A stretch of 64,000 nucleotides of DNA from Lachnospiraceae bacterium (GTDB lineage Bacteria > Bacillota > Clostridia > Lachnospirales > Lachnospiraceae), in the NCBI GenBank assembly GCA_003507655.1, contig DNUZ01000030.1, positions 123,149 to 187,148 of the forward strand, read 5' to 3'. Numbering within the stretch: the stretch's first letter is position 1; every line of letters starts with the position of its first letter. The notes beneath the pieces are model-generated. The model had not been told where the DNA came from, made no database searches, and saw only the letters and a program-made list of their open reading frames with translations. Below are positions 62,487 to 64,000 of the stretch, in pieces. The translations under genes and the position numbers were made by a program.

Positions 62487-62516
62487 GAAAGAAGCTGCTA
62501 AATACTTAGCAGCTCC
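62487..62516 (-). terminator. intrinsic terminator of the 6S RNA-repeat transcript
   Basis: AGCTGCTAA (minus, 62514-62506) and TTAGCAGCT (62501-62493) form a perfect 9-bp stem with a 4-nt loop followed by TCTTTC. It lies 30 nt before the spoIID-like ATG, so readthrough could reach that gene. Confidence 0.75.
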
Positions 62517-62727
62517 TCTTCTTCCTTCGTACAATCTATCTTTTGTAAAAGTCCTCTTCTGTACTTTTAACAGCTCCTCTTTTGTACCGGGTTCTCTTTT
62601 GTTTTCATTTCTCTTTTGTTCTGAGTTATCTTTCGTTCTATTTATCTTTTGCATATGTTCTCTTCTGTATCTTTAGAATCTTTTGTACTCTAAAAATCTT
62701 TCGTGTCCCATATACATTTTCTTCTGT
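62517..62727 (-). repeat. tail of twelve ACAAAAGA-like boxes at 16-18 nt spacing
   Basis: On the minus strand the octamer ACAAAAGA or close variants (ACAGAAGA, ACGAAAGA, GCAAAAGA, the last ACGAAGGA) occurs twelve times. With plus-strand box ends at 62530, 62546, 62562, 62585, 62602, 62619, 62636, 62652, 62668, 62686, 62704 and 62727, successive gaps are 16, 16, 23, 17, 17, 17, 16, 16, 18, 18 and 23 nt. The sequence between boxes is not conserved. It begins at the 3' end of the 6S RNA and ends at a terminator. Spacing is not divisible by 3, arguing against coding. Function unknown. Confidence 0.8.
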
Positions 62728-62730
62728 AAT

Positions 62731-62910
62731 ACCCAAAATGCCGTTTCCTACAATTTTGACTCCTAGCAAAGCTAGGTGGGTGTCCGCAACTGCTCTTCTG
62801 CCTTCCGCTGCTGACGGCGGCCTGGCATCCAAGTCAGCGATATGAGAATCCCATGAACGTAAATGTAGGTTCAAAATAGTAGGGTGTCGCACATCCCAGG
62901 AATCTTTGAT
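62731..62910 (-). ncRNA. ssrS: 6S RNA
   Basis: A ~180-nt RNA that fits the 6S form. The 5' end GATTCCTGGGATGTG, then CACCCTACTATTTTGAACCTACATTTA resembles the 5' strand of Firmicute 6S. CCTACTATTTTGA (62883-62871) pairs with TCAAAATTGTAGG (62759-62747) over 12 of 13 positions, and CCTGGGATG pairs with CATTTTGGG at the base. An apical hairpin (CGCTGAC with GTCAGCAGCG) lies between. 6S sequesters the housekeeping RNA polymerase by mimicking an open promoter. Read from a near-perfect promoter at 62917. I judge this from sequence likeness and folding only. Confidence 0.8.
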
Positions 62911-62916
62911 GCTTTT

Positions 62917-62945
62917 ATTATACTCTAGTATTTGTTTCTTTTCAA
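62917..62945 (-). promoter_or_regulatory. promoter of the 6S RNA
   Basis: TTGAAA (62940-62945), 17-nt spacer, TATAAT (62917-62922) on the minus strand: strong housekeeping promoter, start near 62910. From here to 63120 I see only AT-rich sequence. Confidence 0.9.
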
Positions 62946-63120
62946 TAAAAAATAAGTTGAAAATTTTGTCAAAATTTGTAGGAAATTTTTGTATAAAATA
63001 GGACTTGCTTTTTCTATGTAAAACGTGTATGTGACGGATTTATTTCAAGATTTTCTATCCATTCTTCCGACAGGCACTTTCCGATAGAACTTCTCCTGTA
63101 TCATCTAAATTTCATAATGC

Positions 63121-63160
63121 AAAAAACAAGACACAGAATTCAAACATTCTGTGCCTTGTA
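63121..63160 (-). terminator. terminator of pckA
   Basis: ACAAGGCACAGAAT and ATTCTGTGTCTTGT pair with a short loop and are followed by TTTTTTG on the minus strand, about 65 nt after the pckA stop. Confidence 0.9.
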
Positions 63161-63224
63161 ATATTTCACCCGTTAAACAGATAACGCGTCTTTATTTTCC
63201 TTTTTTTCTGCTTGTCAGAAATTT

Positions 63225-64000
63225 TTATTTCTGAGGACCAGCAGCTACTAATGCCTTACCAGCATCGTTTCCTTCGTATTTAGCAAAGTTCTTGATGAAT
63301 CTGTCAGCAAGGTCTTTTGCTTTTGTCTCCCACTCGGAAACATCTGCGTATGTGTCACGAGGATCTAAGATTCCTGTGTCTACACCTGTTAACTCTGTTG
63401 GAACCTCAAAGTTGAAGTATGGGATTTTCTTTGTAGGTGCATTTAAGATATCTCCGTTTAAGATCGCATCGATGATACCACGAGTATCTTTGATGGAGAT
63501 ACGTTTTCCTGTTCCGTTCCATCCTGTGTTTACAAGGTATGCTTTTGCACCGCTCTTCTCCATCTTCTTAACGAGCTCTTCTGCATATTTTGTAGGATGA
63601 AGCTCTAAGAATGCCTGACCAAAGCAAGCAGAGAATGTAGGTGTTGGCTCTGTGATTCCACGCTCTGTACCAGCAAGTTTTGCTGTGAATCCTGACAGGA
63701 AGTAGTACTGTGTCTGCTCCGGTGTCAGAATGGATACCGGTGGAAGTACTCCGAATGCATCTGCTGACAGGAAGATTACGTTCTTTGCTGCCGGTGCAGA
63801 AGAGATCGGACGTACGATATTCTCAATGTGGTTGATCGGGTAAGATACACGAGTATTCTCTGTTACACTCTTATCTTTGAAATCAATCTTTCCGTTTGCA
63901 TCTAATGTTACGTTCTCAAGAAGAGCGTCACGTTTGATCGCATTGTAGATGTCCGGCTCAGAATCTTTGTCAAGGTCGATAACTTTTGCGTAGCATCCAC
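63225..64000 (-). CDS. pckA: ATP-dependent phosphoenolpyruvate carboxykinase (C-terminal part, cut by window edge)
   Basis: The last 258 codons of PEP carboxykinase (ATP), which interconverts oxaloacetate and PEP. Visible: [92 protein letters not shown] and [25 protein letters not shown]. The adenine-binding and C-terminal parts are intact; the N-terminus is outside. In rumen and gut anaerobes this enzyme often runs toward oxaloacetate, which would feed the Na+ decarboxylase. The frame continues open past 64000. Confidence 0.96.
   Translation of the reverse strand, partial: GCYAKVIDLDKDSEPDIYNAIKRDALLENVTLDANGKIDFKDKSVTENTRVSYPINHIENIVRPISSAPAAKNVIFLSADAFGVLPPVSILTPEQTQYYFLSGFTAKLAGTERGITEPTPTFSACFGQAFLELHPTKYAEELVKKMEKSGAKAYLVNTGWNGTGKRISIKDTRGIIDAILNGDILNAPTKKIPYFNFEVPTELTGVDTGILDPRDTYADVSEWETKAKDLADRFIKNFAKYEGNDAGKALVAAGPQK

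Noticed and set aside
62487-62660. Short minus-strand frame (MQKINRTKDN...) through the repeat tail
   Set aside because: About 55 codons with a weak Shine-Dalgarno; box spacing of 16-18 nt is not a multiple of three and the boxes fall in all frames, so RNA-level selection fits better. Not fully excluded.
62523-62727. CRISPR-like array
   Set aside because: Repeat units are only 8 nt, vary in sequence, are spaced 16-18 nt, and there are no cas genes.
62638-62892. 84-aa minus-strand frame across the 6S RNA
   Set aside because: It has no ribosome binding site, starts inside the 6S RNA and its sequence is explained by RNA pairing and the ACAAAAGA boxes.

Overview
The window is a block of core genome from an anaerobic, low-to-mid GC Firmicute. 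The gene set fits a gut-type Clostridia, most likely Lachnospiraceae: an rnfCDGEAB Na+/H+ pump, a sodium-pumping biotin decarboxylase cluster, a multi-subunit-type [FeFe] hydrogenase, ATP-dependent PEP carboxykinase, the rimP-nusA-infB-ribF operon, a pheST T-box and AGGAGG ribosome binding sites. The assignment rests on gene content and protein motifs, not on a database search. Most genes lie on the minus strand; apbE, the yprB-like gene and one D-Ala-D-Ala carboxypeptidase are on plus.

Layout. 1-3932: miaB (cut by the edge) and the proB-UPF0291-cycloligase-proA operon. 3960-6480 is the only clearly accessory stretch: an Rpn-family nuclease gene between two copies of a ~195 bp imperfect palindrome, plus two hairpin elements that share a 19-nt core but have different self-complementary stems. 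6480-13923: apbE, a MATE exporter and the Rnf complex. 14147-21123: yprB-like, cheR, rpsA-like/ispH/cmk, a flavoprotein and an RpiR regulator. 21264-26399: the decarboxylase operon. 26541-31326: a carboxypeptidase, hydA and a NuoF/GltD-like flavoprotein. 31392-38100: scpAB, a phosphoesterase, a second carboxypeptidase, aroK, cls and a subtilase. 38131-43032: pnp, rpsO, a PocR-domain receptor and a cell-wall hydrolase. 43161-51271: the rimP-to-ribF translation operon, then tRNA-Glu. 51772-62454: a chemoreceptor, PilZ, queA, a secreted Ig-like protein, pheST with T-box, yihY and a long SpoIID protein. 62487-62945: a 6S RNA with an unusual tail. 63225-64000: pckA.

Functional links. Rnf (ferredoxin:NAD+), the hydrogenase, the Na+ decarboxylase and PEP carboxykinase form a coherent fermentative energy module. 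ApbE next to rnf would flavinylate RnfG and RnfD, both of which carry a TGAT site. Many housekeeping operons have visible leaders: T-box for pheST, hairpin leaders for rimP-nusA, pnp and the NlpC/P60 hydrolase.

The most unusual signal is at 62487-62910. A 6S-like RNA with a consensus promoter is followed directly by twelve copies of an ACAAAAGA-like box spaced mostly 16-18 nt, ending at an intrinsic terminator. The spacing is not a multiple of three, so this looks like an RNA tail and not a gene. The second is the Rpn locus, with its palindromes, covarying hairpins and a possible internal start inside rpn.
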